From Amoebidium appalachense (lineage: Eukaryota > Ichthyosporea): 64,000 nt of DNA. Below the pieces are notes generated by a model that worked only from the letters and a program-made list of their open reading frames with translations, had not been told where the DNA came from and made no database searches. Shown piece after piece: positions 34,921 through 51,830 of this stretch. Position numbers and translations under genes: made by a program. The stretch spans positions 434,001 through 498,000 of the forward strand of contig CAVNZM010000002.1 in the NCBI GenBank assembly GCA_963693365.1. Reading direction: 5' to 3'. Numbering within the stretch: the first letter of the stretch is position 1; every line of letters starts with the position of its first letter.

Positions 34921-37143
34921 AGTGCAACACGGCACTAGCCCTTATGGCTGCGTGGGTGAGCAATGCATTTGTGTGCGTGGTGAGCTACTGCCAAGTTGAA
35001 CGGTACTACGTGCCGAATAGGTTGGACCCAAGTTGGGGAGCGTGAAGTTAACGTTGCCGTGTGTGTGGTACGGGCCAAAGTTCACTAGGAGAAAAGATGG
35101 AGCTCTGTCCTGGTCATTAGTGCAAGTTCGAAAAGGGTTGAAACAAAAAATGTAGATCTGGAAACAAACGGTGACCAGTGTCCGAAAACCTTTAATGCAG
35201 CAGACTCTGAAAACTTAGTGTGACTCTCAGACGGTCCCGTTTCAGGCAGTGCACAAGGCAGCAGTAATGACAAACTAGCTAGGTGACCACTAAGTGGTCC
35301 TAATCGATAGGAGTGATAAAAACCATCTGTAGGTGAAAGCCTATCACTGAGATGACGTGAAACGCTCAGCCTGCAAGAACTATCATTACTATCATAGTAC
35401 TAGTACTGGCCCAAGCCGGCCTCAACGATGATCCTCGCTAACACCGTGGCGGTGACCGGGCGGAAGGCTCCTTAGCTGCTGGGCCCGGCCGGGATCTACG
35501 AGGCAAAAGGGCGGCTGAATATCATAACTCTTGCATTATCTATAAGGCCTAAGGTGGATGGGTGGGGTGAGAAAGGTTCTTCTATTTTCTGTTTCACTTG
35601 AGCAAGGAGATAGTAACACATGCCGCCTAGCTTTGTTGGAAGTGCAGAGGTCAGTTTCCAAGAATATTTCGCAGCACGGTGGGACAATAAATAATAACAG
35701 CACCCACTCGGATTAACGGATAATATTCCTGGAGGAATGCAATCATGTTTCAATTGGATGGATTAGCCCAATCGAATAGTCGTTGGCCCCAAAAGCATCT
35801 GGCATGAACAATTATTGATTTTCTACCAATCCCATTGGTGTATTGAGGGTGCTTTGTGTGTCACACATTCCTGAACGGGAAGAAAATATGTGACGACGGC
35901 TCGATCGTGACCAGCATGTAGCATCAACGTTAGTCTTTTCAGGCCGGCCTACACCCGAATATAATAGCTCGAAACGAGTCTTCATACAGCACTAGTATTG
36001 AGGAGATGGAGATACGGGCAAATTGTGCGAACAAATAACAGAAGAGCCATAATCAGAATATGGCAAGGCTTTTATGCAGGCGAAAACATGGCCAGTTTAC
36101 AGCTACCATAATGCTCGCACCATTCCGTGTTATCAATCTGCAGACGGGCGCCGCGGCCCTCTGAGAGTCTCGTGCCACACTGTCATATCAAGCTCTTGGC
36201 TGTGACTCATGACAAACTGTGCCGGCACTCTCTCTGATTGGCTACCGTGAAACTGAACCTCTTACAAAGAGTTGATTGGACGTCCACGCACCACTAGCCA
36301 GCACAGTAAATCTATCCTTTTGATTCAGTGTTGAATGAGCCCGCCAATATTCGATTCTGGAAACATTCCTAAAAATTCTAAATGATTTTGATGATTGATC
36401 ACACTCAAAGGACGCGAGAAGGGAATTATAGTAGATATCTTGAAGTTTTTCTAATGACCTGTAGGTATTTATGTACATAGTTGAAAGAGAGAAGACAAAA
36501 AGGCAAAATATAGGTGTGCCACGCGGCCGGTGCATGCTGCGCGCATGTATAAACTCAAAATGTACATTTATTGTAACTAGAAACGAGTTTTCATTGCTGC
36601 TGATCTTGCAACAAAAGATGGTAACAGTCTTACTACATTATTATAACAATGATTAGTGCGTTTACCTTAAAGTGTGGTGCAATTTGACATTAACTTTGGA
36701 ACCCAAATCATCATCATCATCATGGCCATACATGATGCAGGTGCCATCTCAGTGAAATTTGACCAGATTGGTGCCACAATGATTGTAGAGCGCGCTATTT
36801 CCAGATAGATTTACGGCATCATGTTCAAGAATCCGCGGGTCATCATCAGTCTTGATAACAAAACTGCAATAGTGAGTTGGTCCTTTGAGATCCTTGCTAA
36901 ATGCAGAAAGTTAAGGCATAAGAAGAGTTTTTTGATGACAATTGTGATGAATGTTTCAAAAGATTAAGACCATCTTATTAGGATTTTATTTCATAATTTT
37001 ACCTTTATTCGTGGGCGGTAGTGTACGTACAGGGGTAGGTTAAAATTAAGCCTTTCCGAATTTAAGATTCTAGCGCTAGAAATTTTAGAAAAATTAAGAT
37101 TCTACAACTAATGTAGTGGGCTAGCCCCCACAGCATCGTTATG
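34921..37143. other. Unique spacer upstream of the GATA gene
   Basis: Mixed unique sequence with few microsatellites, unlike the rest of the window. It probably includes the GATA promoter. Short open frames exist on both strands, but none has a recognisable domain. A GC-rich block at about 35410-35510 is distinct from its surroundings. I see nothing else. Confidence 0.5.
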
Positions 37144-37300
37144 ATTTTTTCCCCCCCCTTTTTCTTTTGACTGGTTTTATTCAACGGAAAGATATGCAAG
37201 TGTGCACATATGCTTAGGAGGCAATAAAAACTTCACGAGTTATCCAGTAACAAGTGCATACTGAGATACCTGAACACTGTATGAAAATTGTTTTTATAAT
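37144..37300 (-). mobile_element. Poly-A retroelement remnant, 3' end
   Basis: The minus strand contains CAGTATGCACTTGTTACTGG and GTTGAATAAAACCAGTCAAA, then ends in A-rich sequence (poly-T on plus). The AATAAA plus A-tail suggests a retrotransposed 3' end. The same tail recurs at 38600-38671 (+) and 40218-40262 (-). Confidence 0.55.
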
Positions 37301-38136
37301 GACTTTATTGATGTGCTCATAGAAGGTGAAAAGGCGAGATATCGCAGATAACCCGGGATTAAGAAAAAACCGCTCATGAAAAGAAGATATCGGCCCAAAA
37401 AAAAAACAAAAAAAAAACAAACATCGTGCTTTAGATAACATCGTCACGCATAGTACTATATGTACAGCACACTGTGACTGAGAGGAGTCACCTCGGGAAG
37501 GTTAGGTTCAGAAATAAAGTTGCAAAGAAAGGAGACAGCTGCAAGGGCCAAAAAAAAAAAAAAAAAAAAAAAAAAAAGAAGAAGAAGAAGAAGAAGAAGA
37601 AGCTCAGATGTAGAAAGAAGCTCAGGTGTAAACTAATTGGGACGAGATAACAAGAGAGAGACGAGTCGACTAGATTGCCCTATCTCGATGTCTAAGCTAC
37701 AATCTGTAATGAAAATTGCACTTTGTTTCGTACTCGGTGTGTGACTCCCTTAATTGGTATGTTTGGATTGTCGTCTGCTGTTTGTCGTATGGAGGAATTG
37801 TCTCTTCGTTTCTATTTTCATTTATTTGGGATACCTGATGGTCACCCTCTTTATGCTTTCTTCCCCCCCCCTCCCTCCATCCCTGTTCCCCCCCCGATTC
37901 ACCAACGCCACTTCTTAATGTCCTCAGCCTACCGTCGACGTCTTTCAACCTGATCCTTCCTCTCGCTATCTCACTCCCTCTTTCTTTTCTCTTCCTGTTT
38001 TTTCTGCCTTTTCGAGTTTATTACCATACGCAGTATGAGTTTCTTCCTCGTTCTGATAGAGAAATCAAAGGTAAAACTCAGTCGGCATGTGTTATGTTCC
38101 TTAGGCAACACCTGATCATTATCCCTTTTTGGTGGT

Positions 38137-38643
38137 TTGGCAGGATACATTTCTCCTGTTGTACGTATGGATACCACCCTAGTAGATAAGTCTGTATGGT
38201 GCTCTGATGTTGATATTGCCTGGGAAGTTGTGCAGTGGCGTTGTAATTCTTGTTTCCATTGCCGCTGGTGCCACTTTAGTGCTGAACTTTTTAATCGAAA
38301 GCATGTTGATAGGTGTGAGTTTTTATGTCGCGTTTTACCTCTTTCCCTACGGGTGTCTGCTACACTGGCTGGCAATGTGAACACTTTAGACTTTTTGTTG
38401 AATTCTGTTGGTCGTCACATTGAGTATTTATATGGGGTTTACACACTATTTATATGATTTTCACAGAGTGTTCAGGTATCTCAGTATGCACTTGTTACTG
38501 GATAACTCGTGAAAATTTATTGCTGCACGTTGCCTTCATCAACGGATCAATAAAACCGAGTCAAAAGAAAAAAAATTCTTGTCTTTTCAGTATGCCGTGC
38601 ATACTTGCATATCTTTCCGTCGAATAAATCCAGTCAAAAGACC

Positions 38644-38671
<28 letters not shown>
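38137..38671 (+). mobile_element. Poly-A retroelement remnant with 3' tail
   Basis: Contains AAGCATGTTGATAGGTGTGA through GGATAACTCGTGAA, two AATAAA motifs (near 38549 and 38624) and a tail of about 29 A at 38643-38671. Its 38300-38515 part recurs inverted at 40294-40500. A 106-codon frame at 38137-38457 overlaps it but has no reverse transcriptase or other domain I know. Confidence 0.5.
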
Positions 38672-38674
<3 letters not shown>

Positions 38675-38910
38675 TCATATAAATACTCAATGCGACGACC
38701 AACAGAATATAACAAAAAGTCTCTAAAGTGTTAAAAACTTCACGAGTTATCCAGTAACAAGTGCATACTGAGATACCTGAACACTGTATGAAATTCATAT
38801 AAATATTCAATGTGACGACCAACAGAATTCAACAAAAAGTCTAAAGTGATAAAAACTTCACGAGTACTAAATTAGTTATCCAGTAACAAGTGCATTCTGA
38901 GATACCTGAT
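38672..38910 (-). repeat. Two tandem truncated copies of the same element
   Basis: Two head-to-tail minus-strand fragments share TTCACGAGTTATCCAGTAAC, CTGAGATACCTGA and AACAGAATTCAACAAAAAGTC (plus-strand spelling). They sit just after the poly-A tail of the plus-strand copy. Confidence 0.65.
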
Positions 38911-39035
38911 CTGTGCCGGTCCGCCGGATCCGTGGGCAGGCATGGGCAGTGAGCCGCTTTGCGTGGATCTAGGTATCTAAATATCTAGATTCTTAATTTA
39001 CGTATACACTTCCGCAATCCCCCGATCTGTTAAAG

Positions 39036-39084
39036 GGGGTTTACACACTTTTTATTGCGTGGACATTGCCGGAGGCCCAGCCAC
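39036..39084 (+). repeat. 49-bp repeat identical to 55933-55981
   Basis: GGGGTTTACACACTTTTTAT through GCCGGAGGCCCAGCCAC is the same at both loci, 17 kb apart, while the flanks differ. It is too short to classify and may be a terminal fragment of a mobile element. Confidence 0.8.
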
Positions 39085-39189
39085 ATTCGACGGCCTACTG
39101 CGTTTTCCAGCACAGCCAATCAAATGCAGCCAGTGACATATGTACATGCTAGGCAACAATGAGCGCCATCGTAGTATCTGACACCCTGT

Positions 39190-39575
39190 TAAAGTTTTAA
39201 AGTTTGCATGAAATCTTTTTTTTTTTTTTTTTTTTTTTTTGAAATCTAGCTTGATTTCGACCCTCTTCCAGAGGGCGAATGAGTCGCATCGCGTGGATCT
39301 AAATATCTAAATACTCGGCGAATTTAGAGAACCAATGTCGTTTTCTAAAGATCTAAAAGTCTGCTCGATTCGTGAAGAGCAGTTTGGAAACTGAATTATC
39401 TAAATCCTAGATCGCAATTCTATTGGATAAATTTTTTTAGGCGAGTTCCAAGGACCAATCGTCTCATCCCAGACATCTAGAAGACCCCCCCCCCCTTCCC
39501 CCTCTTCCAGATTCGCCCATCTGGAAGAGGGTCGAAATCAATCTAGATTTTATGCAAACTTTAACAATTTAACAG
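39190..39575. repeat. Inverted repeat with GATTTCGACCCTCTTCCAGA core
   Basis: The arms AAAGTTTGCATGAAATC...TTGATTTCGACCCTCTTCC (39190-39275) and their reverse complement at about 39500-39575 flank 230 bp rich in ATCTAGA/ATCTAAAT. It resembles a foldback or MITE-like element. No transposase was seen. Confidence 0.55.
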
Positions 39576-39765
39576 ATCAATCGGATTGCGTACATTTTAT
39601 ATGTAAATTTAACAATCTAGATATTTGGATATTGGGAGCGTTTGTGCAGCTCTAGATGTCCGAAATCTAGATTGAGAGGAATGCGTTTATTGTATGCCGC
39701 CGATCTGATTTGGATTCAAAATTTTACAAGGTTCGATTAAATTCTAGATTCGCGGCTGCGCTTCG

Positions 39766-39774
39766 AATCTGGAA

Positions 39775-39825
<51 letters not shown>

Positions 39826-39835
39826 CTTCCAGATT
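39766..39835. repeat. 48-G tract flanked by perfect 11-bp inverted arms
   Basis: AATCTGGAAGA (39766-39776), then 48 G (39777-39824), then TCTTCCAGATT (39825-39835). The arms are perfectly complementary, so the G tract would be the loop of a hairpin or a G-quadruplex held by a clamp. A related CTTCCAGATTCGCCCATCTGGAAG palindrome lies near 39505. Confidence 0.85.
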
Positions 39836-40217
39836 TCTCTTGATGTACAATTGGTGAACAATCATGACACGTTCAATCCCATTGACCCAGTTGTCATAGA
39901 CGCGGCCAACGTTGGCACTTTGAAAGTTGCGAGGGGCAGACAGGATTTTTGACTTTGGGGTCTCGTGTCTGTTTTACTATGGGGGGTCGGAAAAAAAAAG
40001 AATTTTGGGTTCAAACGCTCCGACATGGGCTGCCGGGTTGGGGGACCAAAAAACGCGCTTGCCTACAGGGGGGTTATGAACATTCGGGTCGCGACTTCAA
40101 GGTTCGGGTCGGCGACGTGCCTGCCCGATCGGGTCGGGTCGGGTCGGGTGTCATGGGTCGATCGGCCGATCCCAGCCCGGGCCCAGGCTCACCTACATAG
40201 GCCTGAAAAAAGTGGGG

Positions 40218-40500
40218 GTATTTTTTTCTTTTGACTGGATTTATTCGACGGAAAGATATCAAGTATGCACGGCATACTGAGAAGACAACAAAAAACTTCA
40301 CGAGTTATCCAGTAACAAGTGCATACTGAGATACCTGAACACTGTGTGAAAATCATATAAATACTCAATGTGACGAAAAACAGAATTCAACAAAAAGTCT
40401 AAAGTGGTCACATTGCGAGGCCAGTGTAGCAGACACCCGTAGGGAAAGAGGTAAAACGCGACATAAAAACTCACACCTATCAACATGCTTGCGAATAAAA
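40218..40500 (-). mobile_element. Poly-A retroelement remnant
   Basis: On the minus strand it reads from CAAGCATGTTGATAGGTGTG to GTCGAATAAATCCAGTCAAA and an A-rich tail. It forms a long inverted pair with 38300-38515 plus 38602-38640. Confidence 0.6.
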
Positions 40501-40866
40501 ACGTTCAGGTATTGCCCCATGTCTATCTACTCCGCGTTTGGTTGAAAACGCCAACAATCTAGATCTGCGATCTATCACTGCCAGACTGCTAGTTGTGCAG
40601 TGTGTGTGCACCTGCATGCGCACGGTGCCAGCCTGGCCTGCGAGGCTGCGTAGCTCGGCCGCACCTGCACCGCGCACGTGATGCACTGCTATGTACAACA
40701 TATGGCATGGGCAGCCCGGTCTGTTTACGAGGGCTGCAGAGCCTCTCAGGGCTTTACGGTTACACGTGGTCGCCTTATTAAGCTTTACGAAACTGATGGC
40801 CCTTTCCTTTACTAATCTCTCCTCTCTCTCTCTCTCTCCCTCCGAGGCGAGAGCCTTCTCCCTTGC

Positions 40867-40931
<65 letters not shown>

Positions 40932-41733
40932 CCCCCCCCCCCCCCCCCCCCTCCCCCCCCTCCCCCCCCCTCCCCCCCTCCCCCCCCCCCTCCCCCCTCT
41001 CCCCCTCTTCCTCAGTTCCTCACTGTGAGTTTCGAAACTGCAGCGAATCATCGAGCTCCGCTCAGCTCACTAACAGGCGCTCAAGAGCTAGCATTCACTT
41101 ATTAGTGTCAGCCTCAGGGCACACCTGCGAGACTCTGCGTCTTCAACAATGAAGCCTCGAGCTCGGCACCATGGGCAGTCTGAAGGCTATCTGCCGCCGG
41201 GCCAGTAACTCGTGTAACCGTTTCCCCCAGTCTCAGCTTTAGGCTCACTCACAGACGGTCAGCCGCTCAGTATGTACGAGGGCCTCTCAACTTTGAACGT
41301 TTTTACACTGGCTGAGCTCACCTCCGTTGAAAGTCACACTACTTTGTCATTCAGGATTAAGATAATTCACCTATGAGATAAGTACAGTAACTAGATTTTT
41401 GAAAAAAATTCAATTCTAGGTGCGGGTACCGAGGCTCAGGGAAAAATAAGATAAGGGGGATGGGCCCCGGACTATGGAGGTGGTGGTGGTGGTGGTGGTG
41501 GGGGGGGGGGGGGGAGGGGGGGGGGGGGGGGGGGGGGAGGGGGAGGGACGGGGGGATTCGGAGGGAGGACTGTGGCTTCCATAGTGTAAAAAGTCTAGTC
41601 TAGTGTTATTACTATTGTAGGCTGTGCACAAGAAAAGCCCTTCTGTGGCACTGCAGCAGATCATAATTCTTGCCTGATTAGCTTCGTTACTGTGACCAAT
41701 CAACAGACCGAAGAAGTCCGGGGTATGTGTGAC

Positions 41734-41823
<90 letters not shown>

Positions 41824-41937
41824 ACGGTGTGTGTGTGTGTGTATGTATGTGCCACAGTGTGTGTGGGTGGGTGGGTGGGTGGGTGGGGGTGCACGTGGGT
41901 GTGCGGGTGGGTGAGTGTCTTGGCCTTCAAGCCTTTG

Positions 41938-41973
<36 letters not shown>

Positions 41974-41985
41974 CACGTGCGTGTG

Positions 41986-42021
<36 letters not shown>

Positions 42022-42059
42022 ACAGTGTGTGTGTGTGTGTGTGCAACCGGCTGTCATTC
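40501..42059. other. Spacer with (CT)n and (TG)n arrays
   Basis: Holds (CT)30 at 40868-40928, C-rich DNA to 41006, G tracts near 41500-41545, and (TG)n at 41737-41822 and 41940-42040. No gene was recognised. The unique part at 41010-41440 has no open frame with a known domain. Confidence 0.6.
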
Positions 42060-42297
42060 AAAGAAAGAGTGCTACGGTAACGGTTTACATTAATGGGCCC
42101 ACGGTGCCAAGACAGGCCCTTCCCCGGCTCTACTATGCTCCTATCTGTGCAAAACTTTGTGCATATATCATAGTCTGTGTGCACATTTGGTGTTTGTGTT
42201 CCGCCGCCCGGCACGGTTTGTCACTACAGTGTGTGTGTTTGTGGGTGTGTGCGTGTGTGTATGTGTCTGCCGCGGCCGGAGCACGGTGCACGGTGTG

Positions 42298-42333
<36 letters not shown>

Positions 42334-43048
42334 TGGCCTGTGGGTCCTTTTTTTGGGCTGCGGGGGTATTTTGTTTTGTGGGGGGGGGGGGGAGGGGGAG
42401 CGCTGTGCGGAAATGTGATCATCATAGTATCTTGTACGTACATTTGGATTACCATCATGTGTTCAATTTGTCACTGGGTGTGTGTGGGGGGGGGGGGGGG
42501 GGGGGGGGCACGGACGGTGTGTGTATCACTATGTGTAGGTGTGTGTGTTTGTCTGTGCCAGTGTCCGTGTGACGGTGCACGGTGCCACGTGTGTGCGTAT
42601 CCCTCCAACCCCCCCTCCCGCCGCCTCCTCCCGTTTCCCCCTATAGCTGTTCTGTGGGTCCTCTTTATGATCGGGGAGGTTTTTTTTTTGGGGGGGGGGG
42701 GGGGGAGGGGGGGGGGGTGGGGCGGGCGGGCTGTGCGAAAATGTGTGCATATGTCTGTGTGTACATTTGGAATTTAGGCTCGTCTGTCCGGCACTCTAGT
42801 CTGTGTGTTTGTGTGTGTGTGGTGTGTGTGCACGTGTAGTAAGGCCTTGTCACAGTGTGTGTATCACAATGTATGTGTGTGTGTGTTTGTGTGCCACGTC
42901 CGTGTGACGGTGCACGGTGTGTGTGTGTGTCAGCTCCCCCCAACCTCCCCCATTACTCGTCCCCCCAACCTCCGACGTTCAAAAGAAAAAAAAAAAAAAG
43001 AAAAAAAGTTCCCCCCTATCCTGTGGGCCCTTTTAATGGGCGGGGAGG

Positions 43049-43135
<87 letters not shown>

Positions 43136-43319
43136 GTGCGAGAATGTGTGCATGTCTGCGTATTAATTTGGAATTTGTGCTCGTTTTCACTGCCAGTGGG
43201 TGCAGTTTGTGTGTGCACGTGGTGTGTGTGTTTGTGCAAACAACATATACTGTATCACAGTGTGGGTGTGTGTGCCCCGTGTCTCCCTGTCCGGTGCACG
43301 GTGTGTGTGGCCCCCCTCC

Positions 43320-43330
<11 letters not shown>
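42060..43330 (+). repeat. Diverged tandem array of ~300-400-bp units
   Basis: At least three and a half units share the order GTGTGACGGTGCACGGTG, a C tract, CTGTGGGTCCTTTTT with GGGCGGGGAGG, a T/G tract, then GAAAATGTGTGCAT and ACATTTGGAATTT. Units begin near 42120, 42510, 42850 and 43240. It looks like a decayed satellite. Confidence 0.6.
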
Positions 43331-43374
<44 letters not shown>

Positions 43375-43381
43375 TCCCCCC

Positions 43382-43413
<32 letters not shown>

Positions 43414-43455
43414 AAAAAAAAAAAAAAACTCCTGCACTCCAGAACTTACCCACAG

Positions 43456-43530
43456 GACCGGGGCGGGCGGGCGGGCGGGCGGGCGGGCAGGCGGGCGGGC
43501 GGGCGGGCGGGCGGGCGGGCGGGGGGGGGG
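43456..43530 (+). repeat. (GGGC)n tetranucleotide array
   Basis: About 16 GGGC units (one GGCA variant) ending in a G tract. It can form G-quadruplexes. No coding role is apparent. Confidence 0.85.
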
Positions 43531-44569
43531 ATAGTAATGAACCCTACGGCCGAGAAAGTCTAAACCGTATATACCTGTTATCTTAAAAGTGAGTGACCCC
43601 TGTACGCGCCGTACGGTCTGAGAGTACGTTCAAATTGTCGATCCGACGTGCCACCGGTGCCGTGGACGCGGCGTTGCAAAACAAGGCAGCTGACACTGGA
43701 TCTGCAGCTGGCCGGGGGCCGTGGGGGCACGCACCCACGTGCACGTGCACAGACTGAAACAGTGCCGTGTACACGTGTGGCACACAACTGTTTTATAGTC
43801 CGTGACACTGTGACACACTGACATGCATGGTGACACATACTCGGTCTCCATGCACACAGTGTGTCACACTACACACAGTCACCGTCACACTGGTGACACT
43901 GGCCACTGGGCACCGTCATTGTGACCAGCACACACACACGTGTACACACACACGCACACAGTGTCCCACACCGTGTACACACACACGCACACACACTCAC
44001 CGTGGCACACACACACACGCACACACACACACACGTACACAAACACAAGTACACCGTGACACACACACACGCACGCACACGCACACACGCTGTCACACAC
44101 ATGTACAGACACACACGCACACACACAGTCACACACCGCCACTGCTGGCTCTGCAGGCAGGCACCGTGTGACACACATGTACGATTGACATGTCCCGGAC
44201 CCGGTGGCCGTCGCCAGCACGGTGCACACCATGACATGCACACAGGCAGTGTAACACACACACATGCACACAGGCAGTGGCACACACATGCACACAGGTG
44301 GCACACATTTGGCACACTGTGTCACGCGGCGCACTCAAGTTGTCAAAGTCAAAGGCACATGCATGCACTCCACCAAGGCCCTTAACTACCCCGGCCCGCG
44401 GCCTCGGGCACAAGAACTTCAAGAAAAAGACTCCGAAAAAAAAAAAAGAAAAAGAAAACCCTAACGATATCGTCACCGAATGATCGCATAGGCCGGGCCC
44501 CGGTGGTGGTTGTGCCAGGCCCTGGGGAGCTCCCCGGCATCTGAAGCCGGAGGGGAAGGAGGAGGAGGA

Positions 44570-44608
<39 letters not shown>

Positions 44609-44897
44609 TATTATGTAGTATGGTTGGCAAAGGTGGCCCATGGGCCAACCGATCGGATACGTTTTTATAAGACAAGCTCCGTCGATACTCACAGGGAAGT
44701 TCAATAACGGTTCGTTAAAAGCTTCGAATATCACCGTTTGAATACATGCTTGTTTAACTTGCAATTAGCCTGCATGATATAACATTACATACATACTAGT
44801 CATACATGCACATACATCCAATCATTCAAATCGTTTTCAAAAAAGCCCCCCACCCCTTCATTCCTTGGCCACACAAACCTTAACTTCTTTGCCTCGT
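43531..44897. other. Spacer 3' of the 44.9-50.1 kb minus gene
   Basis: Bases 43800-44340 are CA-rich with many GTGTGACAC-type palindromic interruptions. A G tract lies at 44571-44607. The remainder is unique. No gene was recognised. Confidence 0.5.
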
Positions 44898-50124
<5,227 letters not shown>

Positions 50125-50663
50125 ACTGACCAATAATGTGTATGATGACCAGAGCGATCAGAAAGAAATTGCAGCAAGTAAAGATAAATATAAAAGGAAA
50201 CGGAAAACTGGGAAAGATGGCCTGTGTTACATTTGTTTTGTGCTAGGTGGTAGCCAAGGTGCATGTAACGGTGACATATATGCAACAAAAATCAACAGAT
50301 ACACGGGTGCTTGCCTGTCCAACTGCGCAAAAGAAACGTTGTTACTAGCAAAGGATGTACACGTGTGCGTGCGGACACCTCTAATCAGCCTGATGGCTTG
50401 AACTAATGTTAGAAAAAACCAGAACGGTGCAACGAGTGCTGCACATCAGATCTCGCTCCCACTCGTCTAATTACTCCTCGTACTGAATCTCATAAACGCT
50501 ATGGTGTAAATACCATTCAAACAAAACGTCTTACAACATCGTCTGAGTCAGACTTACCTCAGCTGAGTCAGACTTCCTTCTGAATCTGATGCAATATTAG
50601 TCTAAAGAAGAGGCAAAAACGCTTCCTTGCTGCCGGGCATTTTACTCAAAACACGGTTATAAA

Positions 50664-50671
50664 TGACGTCA
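50664..50671. promoter_or_regulatory. CRE-like TGACGTCA, distal
   Basis: Perfect palindrome 193 nt upstream of the ISD11 ATG, in the divergent promoter. A second copy follows 51 nt later. Confidence 0.4.
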
Positions 50672-50714
50672 TTCACAGGACATAAGCGACTATCTCGTGG
50701 CGCTTACGTAACCG

Positions 50715-50722
50715 TGACGTCA
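50715..50722. promoter_or_regulatory. CRE-like TGACGTCA, proximal
   Basis: Perfect palindrome 142 nt upstream of the ISD11 ATG, preceded by CTTACGTAACC, itself a half-palindromic ACGT motif. Confidence 0.4.
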
Positions 50723-50809
50723 TGCTCATTTCCTTTTCTTTGGCTGCGGCCAGTGGCACACAAAGACGTGTACAGAACACTTATACAGTGAAACGCTCTA
50801 TTTAGCACC

Positions 50810-50816
50810 TATATAT
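50810..50816 (+). promoter_or_regulatory. TATA-like element of ISD11
   Basis: TATATAT lies 47 nt before the ISD11 start codon, in CACCTATATATCCCC. This gives a short 5' UTR of about 15-20 nt if used. Confidence 0.35.
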
Positions 50817-50856
50817 CCCCAGGTATAGACAGTCTACGTTTACGCAAACAGCAAGC

Positions 50857-50996
50857 ATGTTCTCTCTCCGTGCAGTCGTGAGCCGTCCGCAGCTGAATGC
50901 CCGGCAGTTTGCCACGCAGACAGGCAGGCAGCAGGTGCTGAGCTTGTACCGTGCCATGTTGAAGACGGCAGGCCAGTTTGACAGCTACAACTACAG

Positions 50997-51087
<91 letters not shown>

Positions 51088-51794
51088 TGTGTAATTGGGT
51101 GTGTGTGTGCGTGCGTGCGTGCGTGCCTATCTGCTTCTGGCGCCCGTGCGTGTACTTGCACGGTGGGCCAGTCTTTTGTTCCGTGCGTCCTGATCTCTAT
51201 TTTCTCACTCTCCGTCTTTTGGTAACAGTTCTCGGCTGTGATTCCTTCGAGACTGCCAAAAAAATGGAGGCCATTGACAGTTGCACGCAAGCAATATCCC
51301 GCGCCACATACATCGTTCTCCAGCCATTCCCTTCCCCCCCCTCCCCTCCCCCCGCACCGTCTGCCCGCCTTGTCGCCCGTACACTTGCACATGATTTTGG
51401 CACGCTGATATGCGCGCACACTTAAGCACACCCAAGCACATAAACACACGCATGTGCACACGCAAACACTCTGACTCGCTTACGTACACATTCCACTTAT
51501 ACGGGCTCGCATGCCACCCCCCACCCCCACATACCAATACCTACACTCAGCCACGCACAAGCACGTGTACAGGCACCTTGAACATCTACTTGTATGTGCT
51601 CACATCATGGAGATCTGCCCAATTATTAGTTGCTGCGTCTAAGAACTTGCACCGTTTGAAGACACCAAATTGGGAGCACATGCTTACAAGCAGGGTTTAC
51701 AGAACCTACCTTTGCTCCCCCCCTCCCCCCTTCCCCCCTGCCCCCTTCCCCGCTTTCCCCTTTCCCGGTTCCTCCCCTCCTCCCCCCACCCCAC

Positions 51795-51830
<36 letters not shown>

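Larger units (their letters stand above)
50125..50856. promoter_or_regulatory. Divergent intergenic region, ISD11 and the minus-strand gene
   Basis: About 730 bp separate the two start codons, which face away from each other. The DNA is free of microsatellites. It contains two TGACGTCA palindromes and a TATATAT near ISD11, so a shared bidirectional promoter is plausible. A 124-codon plus-strand frame (50027-50401) crosses it but is antisense to exon 1 and has no known domain. Confidence 0.45.
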
